From: Aphrophora alni
Lineage: Eukaryota; Arthropoda; Insecta; Hemiptera; Aphrophoridae
Assembly (NCBI GenBank): GCA_963513935.1
Contig: OY740769.1
Location: forward strand, 109,347,762 to 109,411,761
Length of the DNA: 64,000 bases
Reading direction: 5' to 3'
Part shown: positions 48,590-58,634 of the stretch, one piece after another
Position numbering within the stretch: the stretch's first letter is position 1
Layout: the number at the start of each line of letters is the position of its first letter
Notes under the pieces: model-generated
What the model was told of the DNA's origin: nothing
The model's input: the letters and a program-made list of their open reading frames with translations, nothing else
Database searches by the model: none
Program-made: the position numbers and the translations under genes

Positions 48590-49079
48590 GTTTGCATTAG
48601 ATGGGTAACAAAACTTTTGAAAATAAAGATTTAATTTTGATAATAGGTGAAGGTCAAACGTTAAAAATGAAAGCATAAATCAAGGAATACACTACAGACT
48701 AACAATGTTACAGTACTCATTGACAAAAGTGATTACATTAAAAAAGTAAAAGACTTTTTTACAAATAATATCAACTTTAAACAAGGATCCAATAAGAAAT
48801 ACTAAAAAATTATCAATAAATGAATAAGAAGAAATCTTAATCTATTTAGTGATAAGAAAATTAAACATTTAAAACTGATTAATCCCAGTGCCCCAGTATT
48901 GCGAGGTCTTCCAATGGTCCAATGGTTCACAAAGATATCGTACCCATAAGACCTTAGTCAACTTCAAATCTGTACCAACTTACTTGTTATCAAAAAGATT
49001 GGACAATATTATCAAATCCGATATAACATTACATGACCACACCAGGACAGTTTGGAACTTATCTCTCTATATAAAAGTC

Positions 49080-49460
49080 AAAATCCACTGACTGATCACG
49101 AAATCTCTGGATCCTAGAAGCCTAGAGCTATGAATGTTTTAATATGGTTTGGGGTAGGTCTGTAAACGCGTACAAAGAAAGGGTTTTCAAAATGTTCTAC
49201 TCCAAGGGTGTTTTTTCCCCATAAATCATATCTCTGGATCCAAGAAGCCTAGAATTATGCATTTTTTAACATGGTTTTTGGTAGGTCTGTAGACGAGTAC
49301 TAAGAAAGGGTTTTTAAAATGTTCCACTCCAAGATGTTTTTTACCCCTTAAACAAGTATCATATCTTTGTTTACTTATGAGTCGATTTTGATCAATATTG
49401 GTGTGTTGCTGTAATTGGGCATAATATATTTCCATAGCAAAGAAAAAAAAATTCTATATA
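49080..49460 (+). repeat. insertion in the Penelope-like RT, with tandem ~125-bp duplication
   Basis: Homology to the RT stops near 49075 and resumes near 49470. Between lie two tandem copies of a unit starting TCTCTGGATCC-AGAAGCCTAGA (49109 and 49231). Both carry GGTAGGTCTGTA, AAGAAAGGGTTTT and CCACTCCAAG. Probably a small mobile element or its tail. Confidence 0.65.
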
Positions 49461-50128
49461 CTCAAACTTTATCTCAACTATCACCAGGTGAAACTGGGGC
49501 CATCAGATAGTCTCTAATACAAGTGATATTGAAGTAAAACACACTCATAATTTAGCTTCACTTGATAATGTTAACTTATATATACAAATGTACCAATTGT
49601 CGTCAGCATATAAATTTTAAAGAATAACTTTAAACAAAATTCGCGCTTAAAACATGAGGCAACCAACGAAATAATTGATCTAGTCGATCTTTACTTAGGA
49701 CAAAATTACTTTCAATGCATCGATTGGCTATGGGTTCCCCGATATCAGGAATTATATTTGAGATATATTTGAACCATTTTGAGAACACGCACATATTTTC
49801 TGACTTGAAGAAACACAGAAACAGCATAATTTATTATTTCAGATATGTTAATGACGCCATTATCCTATGCAATGGTAATACATGACAGCTGAAAACCTTT
49901 AAAAGTTACATTAATAATATTAAATTTGAAATTTATTCTTTTCATTGAGAATCATGGACTTCTGAAGTACTTAGAACTTACTGTCGGCAAGCAGGATAAA
50001 ACACACACTTTCAATATCTGTCGAAAACCCACCGTAAAGGACCAAACCATACACGCAACACAAAATGGTATCATACAACTGCTTAACCCATCGCTTTAAG
50101 CCACTAAAACTTTCAGCAGGAATTGAAA

Positions 50129-51528
50129 CGATTAAACACATAGTTTTCATCAACGGTTACACAACAGAGAGATGATTGATAAAACACATCGTTTCCATCA
50201 ACGGTTACACAACAGAGAGATGATTGATTAAACACATCGTTTCCATCAACTGTTACACAACAGAGAGATGATTGATTAAACACATCGTTTCCATCAACGG
50301 TTACACAACAGAGAGATGATTGATTAAACACATCGTTTCCATCAACGGTTACACAACAGAGAGATGATTGATTAAACACATCGTTTCCATCAACGGTTAC
50401 ACAACAGAGAGATGATTGATTAAACACATCGTTTCCATCAACGGTTACACAACAGAGAGATGATTGATAAAACACATCGTTTCCATCAACGGTTACACAA
50501 CAGAGAGATGATTGATAAAACACATCGTTTCCATCAACGGTTACACAACAGAGAGATGATTGATTAAACACATCGTTTCCATCAACGGTTACACAACAGA
50601 GAGATGATTGATTAAACACATCGTTTCCATCAACGGTTACACAACAGAGAGATGATTGATTAAACACATCGTTTCCATCAACGGTTACACAACAGAGAGA
50701 TGATTGATTAAACACATCGTTTCCATCAACGGTTACACAACAGAGAGATGATTGATTAAACACATCGTTTCCATCAACGGTTACACAACAGAGAGATGAT
50801 TGATTAAACACATCGTTTCCATCAACGGTTACACAACAGAGAGATGATTGATTAAACACATCGTTTCCATCAACGGTTACACAACAGAGAGATGATTGAT
50901 AAAACACATCGTTTCCATCAACGGTTACACAACAGAGAGATGATTGATAAAACACATCGTTTCCATCAACGGTTACACAACAGAGAGATGATTGATTAAA
51001 CACATCGTTTCCATCAACGGTTACACAACAGAGAGATGATTGATTAAACACATCGTTTCCATCAACGGTTACACAACAGAGAGATGATTGATTAAACACA
51101 TCGTTTCCATCAACGGTTACACAACAGAGAGATGATTGATTAAACACATCGTTTCCATCAACGGTTACACAACAGAGAGATGATTGATTAAACACATCGT
51201 TTCCATCAACGGTTACACAACAGAGAGATGATTGATAAAACACATCGTTTCCATCAACGGTTACACAACAGAGAGATGATTGATTAAACACATCGTTTCC
51301 ATCAACGGTTACACAACAGAGAGATGATTGATTAAACACATCGTTTCCATCAACGGTTACACAACAGAGAGATGATTGATAAAACATCGTTTCCATCAAC
51401 GGTTACACAACAGAGAGATGATTGATAAAACACATCGTTTCCATCAACGGTTACACAACAGAGATGATTGATTAAACACATCGTTTCCATCAACGGTTAC
51501 ACAACAGAGAGATGATTGATTAAACACA
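50129..51528 (+). repeat. 48-bp minisatellite, about 29 copies, grown from the RT frame
   Basis: The unit includes CATCGTTTCCATCAACGGTT and ACACAACAGAGAGATGATTG. Copies are almost identical apart from one alternating site (GATTAA or GATAAA). Two copies near the right end carry 2-bp deletions (about 51382 and 51463). In the plus frame of the Penelope-like ORF one unit reads IKHIVSINGYTTER, stop, L, which fits the expected RT thumb sequence. The sequence before (ETIKHIVFINGYTTER) and after (LIKHKKTTKSW) continues that frame, so a 16-codon segment was amplified. The long minus-strand open frame over the array (SSLCCVTVDGNDVFNQ repeated) is a by-product of 48 being divisible by three. Confidence 0.95.
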
Positions 51529-52328
51529 AAAAAACAACAAAAAGCTGGATAAACCGATTTACACTTCGATCCAATACGGAAACATATTAGAGCACACATT
51601 GAAATCTGAATTGAGGAAGTATGGAATAATTTTATCACAGAAAACAACAAACCGTCTAAAGGACACCAACACCAAAGCAACAGACATTTCAAGACAAATT
51701 TTCACACTCTGGTATTGACAAGCTTACTTTTAATTAACAAGAAACTTGTCCAAACTTTTAATTGGACAAACTGGATGATCTTTTTTAAAAAGATACAAGG
51801 AACACTTACCCAAAACCACAATATACGAAGAGAGATCAAACTTTAGATAAAGACCATGAATATTCCGACATTGCCAACAACTTGGTCATATTACAGAAAT
51901 GTCAAAAAGGTCGTCACATGAACACGTTGGAAGAGTTCCAGATTTATAGGGCGACTAAGTTCAAAGCAGGTTGAAAGACAAATTGAATTATTTATCTAAC
52001 GACATCTTCAATACTATAATCTTCCTTTAATGATAACTTTAGATAAGATTGCACACACAGGAAACACAGATGACTTTTGATCAGGCTCACTTCAGTTGAT
52101 TATCTAGTTTGTTTGAAACAACTTCATTGTAATCTCCTTTTCAACATTCATCATGATAACATTCTTTTGATTGGTTTATACTATCCATGTTAGACTCTAC
52201 AGTGCTGTGTGTTCATGTGACTTTTATATGACATACTTTGACGTGAATTACTAGATTCGATTGTTTTATATAAGAAAAACCTTCCACTTGTTTGTATATG
52301 TTTTTATTTTATATGGAAAGTATGAAGG

Positions 52329-52360
52329 TCTGATGATGACAGTGTTCTGTCGAAACTAGT
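52329..52360 (+). ncRNA. hammerhead-ribozyme-like motif near the Penelope-like 3' end
   Basis: CTGATGA (52330-52336), a hairpin GACAG-TGTT-CTGTC, then GAAAC (52352-52356) is the conserved hammerhead core layout with stem II. Penelope-like elements are known to carry such motifs in their terminal repeats. Here one unpaired U follows CTGATGA, and stems I and III are not clear, so activity is doubtful. Confidence 0.4.
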
Positions 52361-52618
52361 TATTTTGATGAAGAAGAAAAAATAAAGAATGGTAGACGGA
52401 TTTAAAAAAGAAATTAAAGAAAATAAGGTGTTGTCCATTTCTTTAATTTCCATAAATACAATAACATCTTTAGTGTGGATTTAATGTAAATTAATTTATG
52501 AAACCAATAAATGAAAGAAAGCAAACCATTTTTCACAACAAGAACTTTATTTATAACAAGAAAATTATTTAATTACTACCTCATTATCTTCAGTTGAAAC
52601 ATCGTGTTGTTTTGGTGT

Positions 52619-53076
52619 CGTGGGGTTGGCTCGACATATTGGCCGCCCCCAGTCAATAGCAATCACTTCCAGGAAATGTGAACGGATCAGGTACCAGTCT
52701 GGTGGTTATAGGTTAGGTTAGGTTAGGAAGTATGGTCATCGCAATCATAAAGCGCATCGACAATATGACATATCATCGAATTGGATACTTAAATAAACTT
52801 CAAGAGTGCCTTATGAGTTCAGAATAGTTATAATTGGTATTGTGCTTTCTGTTAGTTTTAAAGGATACCAGGTTAGCCAAGGACTAGCCAAGACCCGAGA
52901 ATACTACCCGAGAATAACAAGTCATACTATTCTGACAGACGACGAACCTCGTCACTTGAGTGTCGCTCTTTGGCTGACCGAACAAACAAACACCTCCAAT
53001 TCCAAGAAGGGTTGCTCATTAAGCAGGAGTTTGAACAGATGACCCTAGTTCCCCAAAGTGTCGAGCCAACCCCACG
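52619..53076. mobile_element. 458-bp element with 18-bp inverted ends
   Basis: CGTGGGGTTGGCTCGACA (52619-52636) and its exact inverse (53059-53076) bound the segment. No clear target duplication is seen. The interior contains TTAGG repeats (52711-52727) and no transposase. Class unknown. Confidence 0.7.
52711..52727 (+). repeat. short (TTAGG)3 tract
   Basis: Three tandem TTAGG units, the insect telomeric motif, inside the small inverted-repeat element. Confidence 0.7.
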
Positions 53077-53744
53077 TAATCGTTGTTTTACACAAAGAAT
53101 TTGTTGTGTGAATAAAATTTCCACAAGTATTACTCATTTTAATTTATAAAAAAATCTCATCTGTATTTATACTCTTATCGCAGATATCTTAAAAAACCAC
53201 AATCCTATATTCTTTATGACGATAAATTTTCTTATTTGAATGAATCATCCATACTGAATTTCCTATTACAATCTATTTATTGTGCAAAATTATCTCAAAA
53301 CAATTGTAGTTCCCTTTGTGATGTACCTCTAAAATCCTAGATAACATAAACATAATACAATAAAAAACTTCCCGCCATTACAAATACTTCTTTAAATTTT
53401 GCATGAGAAAGATCAAAATTATAATTAGCTTTACAAATATTTTAAAAACAATTAAACGAATACTAAAATAATAATGAATGTCATTATCAATAATAACAGA
53501 AATCTCGAACATTTAAAGCTTCTTTTTAATGAAATATATTTACGCTGAAAACATGTATATAGCAGAAACTAATCAAGTTTAAGCCATTATTTAAACATTT
53601 TTTCAAAGACAGCGTTCATTTTTTTTTTCTAATTGACAAGGGAACGACATTTTTGGTGGCGATTACTTTTGGGGATCGATATAGTTTGTGCAATGATTTT
53701 GCAACATTTATTAAACAGAATGATAAGGAATAAATCACTTTTTC
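53077..53744. other. AT-rich non-coding DNA
   Basis: No gene. About 53648-53702 (GACATTTTTGGTGGCGATTA, AGTTTGTGCAATG) resembles 10810-10885, just upstream of family A copy 4. Confidence 0.45.
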
Positions 53745-54193
53745 GTCATACTGCTTCAAAAACAGCTGTTTTCAGTACATGTATTGAGATGCTAAAGTTG
53801 TTCTTTTTCGTGCTAGGACCTAAAATAATCAGCTGAGGTCGTCATCAGCTGTTACTTCGCTTATATGAATTAATTAACAATTGTAAAGAATCTATATAAA
53901 CAACCGATACTTTCGATTGTAAATAACAGTTAAAACAGCTGTTACAATCGATTTTATAAATATGTACTACTAACACAAACTAAACAGCTGTAATAGCTGC
54001 AAAATTGTGTAACTTGTCCAAACTTTTGAAGGTAAATAGGTTATAAGATTTTAGTTTTTGTGAAATTGTTTTCTTATATTGTTTGCAGTAAAGCGAAAAA
54101 TATAGTTCATCATTAGGACCAAAAGAAGCTTTTCGATCCTTGCTCATTAAACTTGAACTTGTATCGAAAAGCTTCACTTTTGGTCCTAGTGAT
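53745..54193 (+). mobile_element. family A repeat, copy 4
   Basis: Starts ACTGCTTCAAAAACAGCTG and ends in the palindrome (left arm about 54104-54137, right arm about 54158-54193). The right boundary is sharp: the sequence leaves the family consensus directly after AGTGAT, whereas copies 1-3 continue with a shared ATACTATT block. The minus-strand mini-ORF (MSKDRKASFGPNDELYFSLY) is longest here, continuing to about 53980. Confidence 0.8.
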
Positions 54194-55129
54194 ATTAAAG
54201 CAAGACGATGTTACGGTAACTTTATTACTCAAATCATGGTTTTCTCACAGTACAATGGACAGTTGGATATTAATTATTAAAGAACCTGAAAGTTCAACGT
54301 CCGTTTACGACTACATCGCGAGTGTTCCCAATTACAAGGGAATTTATTTTTGAAAGCCTCACGAATTAACTGAATTCTTGAGTGCTAATGTGTATTTCTT
54401 CACGATGTAAGAACTCCAAAGTAGGGCCAATAAAGAAATGAATGTAACCAACTTAGCGCCAGTCCCATGACTTTATCTGAACTCGGTTTCAGTGTAGAAG
54501 ATTTAGGGCAATAAGCTAGTGATGAAATCAAAATAAGCTGTAAAGTAGATTTCGATCATTGGATGTTCCAATACATACAATAAATTGTATTTGTAAACAC
54601 AATGTTGCTACTGCTTCACGCGTTATGTGATATATAATACTAGTTATAGACCCAGAAGCAACTGGAAGGTAAACTGGGACACCATTCACGGAAGAAATAA
54701 TGAAATATTAATGTTTTATGGATGGCTTCTCCTTACATTGTGATTGTGATCACAGTAGAAGTTAATATTATGTTGTACCCATTGATATATAAACCCTGGA
54801 TTGGACTGTATTATGCCTAACTCACCTCCACCACTGGTGAGCCTCGTTACCTGGTGGCCCAATTCGTTGGAAGGTAAACGAACCGACCTGTTGTTTATAA
54901 TAATTTATTTGATATTTTCTAACCGTATGAAATTCGAAACATCTAAAAAATAACTGGTAAGAAGATTTGTATTCTTTGGTTAGGGAAAAGTTATAAACAA
55001 GAATTGACATTCAATTTTAAAATTTTAAATTTTAATTGTGTACTGCTCGTTATACTTCGTTTATAGCTATTATATTTAATACTTTGAGTGAACCGCCTTG
55101 GAATAGTAAATTAACGGTTTTGAATGGCC
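54194..55129. other. non-coding DNA
   Basis: No firm gene. A frame after a possible acceptor at about 54251 (MDSWILIIKEPESSTSVYDY) lacks a donor and cannot be extended. Confidence 0.4.
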
Positions 55130-55335
55130 ACCTTTTTTTAAAACTGAAAATGGATTTTTTATTTAAAACAGGATCCTTTGATGTATAGTTTATGTAGTTG
55201 AGGGCTAACCAGCACATGATTAGTGCCTTTACCTTCGTTGTTGCACACTGGGCAGACATCCGACTCCGTGTCTTTGGCGGTGAGCTTCTAGGTAATCGTG
55301 ACCAGTTAGAAGTCTGAATTCCGCTACGCCCACTG
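55130..55335 (-). pseudogene. 3' end of a LINE ORF2 (Cys-His knuckle region)
   Basis: The minus strand reads VGVAEFRLLTGHDYLEAHRQ, then RHGVGCLP, and after one frameshift VCPVCNNEGKGTNHVLVSPQ. This is the conserved C-terminal block of Jockey/R1-type non-LTR retrotransposons (FR.LTGH..L..HL.R.G.....C..C......H.L..CP). The frameshift and a Ser in place of the last Cys mark it as dead. It may be a separate insertion from the RT fragment at 55955-57185. Confidence 0.7.
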
Positions 55336-55954
55336 TTTTCGTTTGTCAGATACTGGAGGCTTTTCTTTTGTTGCTGTACTGCTGTTTATTCTCTCCTATG
55401 CAGACGTTAGGGAGACTTAACTTCTAGGTTGTGAGAGTGCGACTTCGTTTTACTTTATCACATATAACAATAATAAAGAGTGCTTATTGGTAACATAATA
55501 ATAAACAAACAAATAACATCTTACACAAAACAAATCCAAGATATGTTCTACACATAAACAACAAACAATAATTTAAGTTCTATAGGTACATTTACAAAAA
55601 TATTTCAAATACATAACTAAAACAAAACAATATAATTTCATACATTTAATTTACTTGCAAGCACAATAAATAATGGTCATGTAGACCGTCTGTTTTGCCC
55701 TGATAATAATATAAAATTGCATATGGTATCAAAAATAAATTTGTTTTTACCTACGATTGGAAACATCTTAGTTTAATAACGAAACTAAATAAATAAATAC
55801 ATTTTAATAAGAAAGAAACAAGAGAAGTAATCATTTCTTTTATTTCTGTTTAGTTTTTACTTATTTTATTTTATCTATTACGCGGTTCTTTTATTATATT
55901 TAAAAGAATAATTTAAAAGTTTCAAAATTATATTTCTGAATTAATTTCCAAGCT
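55336..55954. other. AT-rich non-coding DNA
   Basis: No gene recognised. It separates two LINE fragments. Confidence 0.45.
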
Positions 55955-57220
55955 TTTCACCAATCCTTCCCAATTAAATATGTTTCAAATTCGTCTCGGC
56001 CAGTTGTCGGTTTTCCAAACCATAATGTTCTAAAATGCGCCAATATAACACCTAGCCAGAAAGTGAAATACAGTTTCGTTCTATTCCAAGTTGAGACCAC
56101 GGTTTGTAATTTAGATCGAGTAGTTCTGCCCTAGCTTTAATGAACCAAGAAATTATATCAATGTCGTTGTTAACAAGGAAGTTTCTTTTGCCAAGCCCCA
56201 AAGTCAAGGGTCAGGTATTGCAGGTGATTGAGCGATGTTCTCGCTTTGCCTTCACAATCTACTTTCCAGTCTTCACGCAGATCCTCTACAACCCATGTCA
56301 GTTGGAAGCACAACTTACCCTCCTCTACAACATTAAAATCCCCAATAATATCGTTTTTCCGTCGCAAACTGTTCCATCCCTGACACCAAAACACGTTTTT
56401 ACGTATTACTCTTTTCACAAAAATATGCTGGAGGTGGCATAGTGACAACTTTACAATTTAATTTAGACTTAATTTTAGAGAATATAAATACAATTTTTTC
56501 AAACCCGGTTTTAAGATGAAAACACAATTTGATTTATTTTAGAGTAGTCGGAATAATCTTTTAATAAAATAGGTTTCTACTTTTCAATCTGATTACTTTC
56601 TTTTATCCCTATTTTTATGTGTCGTAACACATTATCGCCCTCACTATAGCATTTAAGCAATTTAATGCCCAAAGGAACGTAATTTTACAAATTACTCAAA
56701 CCGAATTTATAGCCATTTGCCTTTATAGCTTTATTTTCAAAATACCATTCCTAAGATAGTGATGTAAAAAGAACTCCAAAATATTTATATTTATTCACTC
56801 TTTCTATTCCCTCCCCCTTATACCACCATTTAGCATTTCATGCGAGTGTATACCCTTTTATAAAAACCACTATTTTAGATTTCTTCAACTTAACCTGAAG
56901 ATTCCAAATATCGGAGAAACCCTCCACACTTCGTATCATTAGCTGTAATTGATACGATGAAGATATCGTCCAACCCTTCAGTAGGATTTACCCGGGTACC
57001 AACGAAATTACAACCACCGCCCGAAATAGTTTGTAAATCTTTAATAAAAAGCTAAAATAACAAAGGGCTTAAAATACATCCCTGTATTTATATGTTAATG
57101 GCGAGGGTACCGTGAACCCCCTCTTTACACCATCCTGCAACAGTAGTACCATCGTATAGATTTCTTAACACTCCTCTCATCCGCGATGATACTTATAAAT
57201 CAAAGCTCGACTCTTAATTA
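55955..57220 (-). pseudogene. LINE (non-LTR retrotransposon) reverse transcriptase remnant
   Basis: Minus-strand fragments in order: RGVLRNLYDGTTVAGWC (about 57180-57130), IQGCILSPLLF (RT motif B region, about 57085), IKDLQTISGGGCNF, GTRVNPTEGLDDIFIVSITA (the YADD box degraded to GLDD, about 56970), LMIRSVEGFSDIWNLQVKLK, KSKIVVFIKGYTL, KGEGIERVNKYKYFGVLFTS (about 56780), and further down the C-terminal DIISWFIKARAELLDLNYKP (about 56160). This is the palm and thumb of a CR1/Jockey-like RT. Several stops and frameshifts show it is dead. Its 5' continuation is interrupted at 57220 by the MITE. Confidence 0.88.
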
Positions 57221-57366
57221 CAGTACCCTCAGACTAGGAGTGTGTCTGGTGTAAGGGGCGTGTCCTCCCTTCTATTTGTTTCCCTAACCTACCGCTGAAA
57301 GCAAACGCAACAAACGAAGTGTGGGGGCCCCTCTTTTCCTTTGCACCCCAGACACATTCGTACCTG
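57221..57366 (+). mobile_element. MITE copy 2, internally deleted
   Basis: Left end TA-CAGTACCCTCAGACTAGGA. The sequence jumps from TTTCCCTAACCTACCGCTGA directly to the right part (AAGTGTGGGGGCCCCTCTTT), so about 200 bp of the interior is missing relative to 14451-14801. The last ~10 bp (GAGGnTACTG) are also lost. It sits at the edge of the LINE RT fragment. Confidence 0.75.
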
Positions 57367-57639
57367 TATGTCAAACGCTGACGAAAAAAAAAAAAAACTT
57401 TCCTGATTTCATTGATAGATTGAATATATTGTCTGTAGTAGAATATCATCTCCTAAAGTCAATACGACGTTAATTGGCCCATTTTTCTAATCTGTTGTAT
57501 AATAAACCTCTAAAATCTTACATACATAATCGATAAAAGACAGATCCCTATAATATTTTACCACAATAGTATCACCTTTTATCGCAGAAGGAAAACCATC
57601 GATTGTTTTATAATTTTCTGGTACTTTGCTTTCTATACA

Positions 57640-57880
57640 TACTACGAAGAAAGTTGTCGAAATTGACTCAAACGATTTTGATATAACCAAAACATATTGG
57701 TTTCCTCAGTTATGGGAAGAAATATCGGCCAAGGTCTGTTATAAAGACACAATTACTTAATCACACCTATAGATTACGTTCAAATTTTAGTGAAATGTGA
57801 AGATTAATGACCCAAACCAGTGTGAAAAATTGTAGTAAAAAAGTTTAGTGGTTCAGGAATAGTTGGTAAAAAAACAACTG
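57640..57880 (+). repeat. diverged dispersed repeat, related to 20740-21030
   Basis: Shares TCGAAATTGACTCAAACGAT, TTTTGAT and ATATTGGT, and a GGAATAGTTGGTAAAA end, with 20740-21030, and ACGTTCAAATTTTAGTGAAA with 10570-10590. Confidence 0.4.
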
Positions 57881-57918
57881 TTGTCATTAGAAGTTTAGTT
57901 TTAATCAAATGTGATTTA

Positions 57919-58249
57919 CAGTAACCTTCAAGGTAGGAATGTGTCTGGGGTGGAGAGTTTGTTTGTTTAGTTTACTTTCAGCGGTACAACCCCAATAAAA
58001 AAATATAGACCTCAAATGCTTCTATGTAAACGTGTACCCTACTTTCGTTTCTTTTATCGGTGTAAATAAGAATAAAACGTTTACAAAAGTCTGTCACGAA
58101 GTTGTAACTTTAGGAAGTAAATGTAGCTAAGCAGTAATTTGTGTACCTAGTTTTCTTGGAATGACTGTACCATCAAGTCAGGCTAGGGAAGCCAGTAGAA
58201 GGGAGGACACGCCACTTATACCAGACACACTCCTAGTCTGAGGCTACTG
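57919..58249 (-). mobile_element. MITE copy 3 (331 bp, inverted)
   Basis: CAGTAACCTTCAAGGTAGGA at the left and TCTGAGGCTACTG at the right, flanked by TA at 57917-57918 and 58250-58251. Reading the minus strand it aligns with 14451-14801 over its whole length. Confidence 0.85.
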
Positions 58250-58484
58250 TACGCTGTTCATATACGAAGTAAACTTGGGACTTGTTTAAGTATTTTAATA
58301 TTTTTTAAAGAAAGCGTCCAAAGGACATTTCCACTTATTAATTGACAAACTAAAGAACTGATAATTATGTTGACGATTAGTTTGTTAGTTTCTATTTGAT
58401 TTTGAGGTGAGTGAGATGTTATTGTACTATTTGTTTGCCAAGTCGTCGGCAGGTTTGTTACCCTATATTGCAACAGATTAGTCT

Positions 58485-58634
58485 GCTGTTGTGTTACAGT
58501 GCCACAGATGGCTTACTGGGAATCGACAAGGGACATTCTTTTGTTTAACAGCCTCCATTACAGCCACCACTTGTCCGTTGAAATCGCTTTCCACAACATC
58601 CAGGCTGTTAATTAAAAGATCCATCTCTAAATAT
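58485..58634 (-). CDS. coding-like fragment next to the hairpin element
   Basis: The minus strand reads MDLLINSLDVVESDFNGQVV, continuing AVMEAVKQKNVPCRFPVSHL and WHCNTTAD before TAA. The sequence is complex and GC-richer than the surroundings. A GTAAGC donor follows CGATTCCCA and an AG precedes the ATG, so it could be an exon. I do not recognise the family. The hairpin insertion directly abuts it. A mobile-element origin is equally possible. Confidence 0.3.

Larger units (their letters stand above)
48590..52400 (+). pseudogene. decayed Penelope-like retroelement (RT plus GIY-YIG-side tail)
   Basis: Plus-strand fragments, in order, match a Penelope-like polyprotein: NNVTVLIDKSDYIKKVKDFF (about 48700), INPSAPVLRGLPMV then LVNFKSVPTYLLSKRLDNII (48880-49020), RT motif A LASLDNVNLY / TNVPI (about 49551-49600, one frameshift), motif B LAMGSPISGIIFEIYLNHFE (from 49724), motif C YFRYVNDAIIL (YVND at 49844-49855 instead of YVDD), then the thumb region with the 48-bp array. 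The tail includes NLVILQKCQKGRHMNTLEEF (about 51877-51940), typical of the region after the GIY-YIG endonuclease. Such elements encode a reverse transcriptase linked to an endonuclease. Many stops and frameshifts, an insertion at about 49080-49460 and the array show it is dead. The 5' limit is uncertain. Confidence 0.85.

Noticed and set aside
50113..51399. A 428-codon minus-strand open frame of SSLCCVTVDGNDVFNQ repeats
   Set aside because: The 48-bp unit is a multiple of three, so openness in one unit carries over to all. The flanking plus strand is a Penelope-like RT, and 2-bp deletions at the right edge break the frame.
10610..52727. Telomere or subtelomere location suggested by TTAGG/CCTAA runs
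   Set aside because: The runs have only three or four units, lie 42 kb apart in opposite orientation and are embedded in ordinary DNA or a small element.
54153..54353. Frame with MDSWILIIKEPESSTSVYDY after a possible acceptor
   Set aside because: It starts within family A copy 4, has no donor and ends quickly. The evidence is too weak to call an exon.
56140..56448. Plus-strand 100-codon open frame
   Set aside because: It lies antisense to the LINE ORF2 remnant, whose minus-strand motifs before and after are recognisable.
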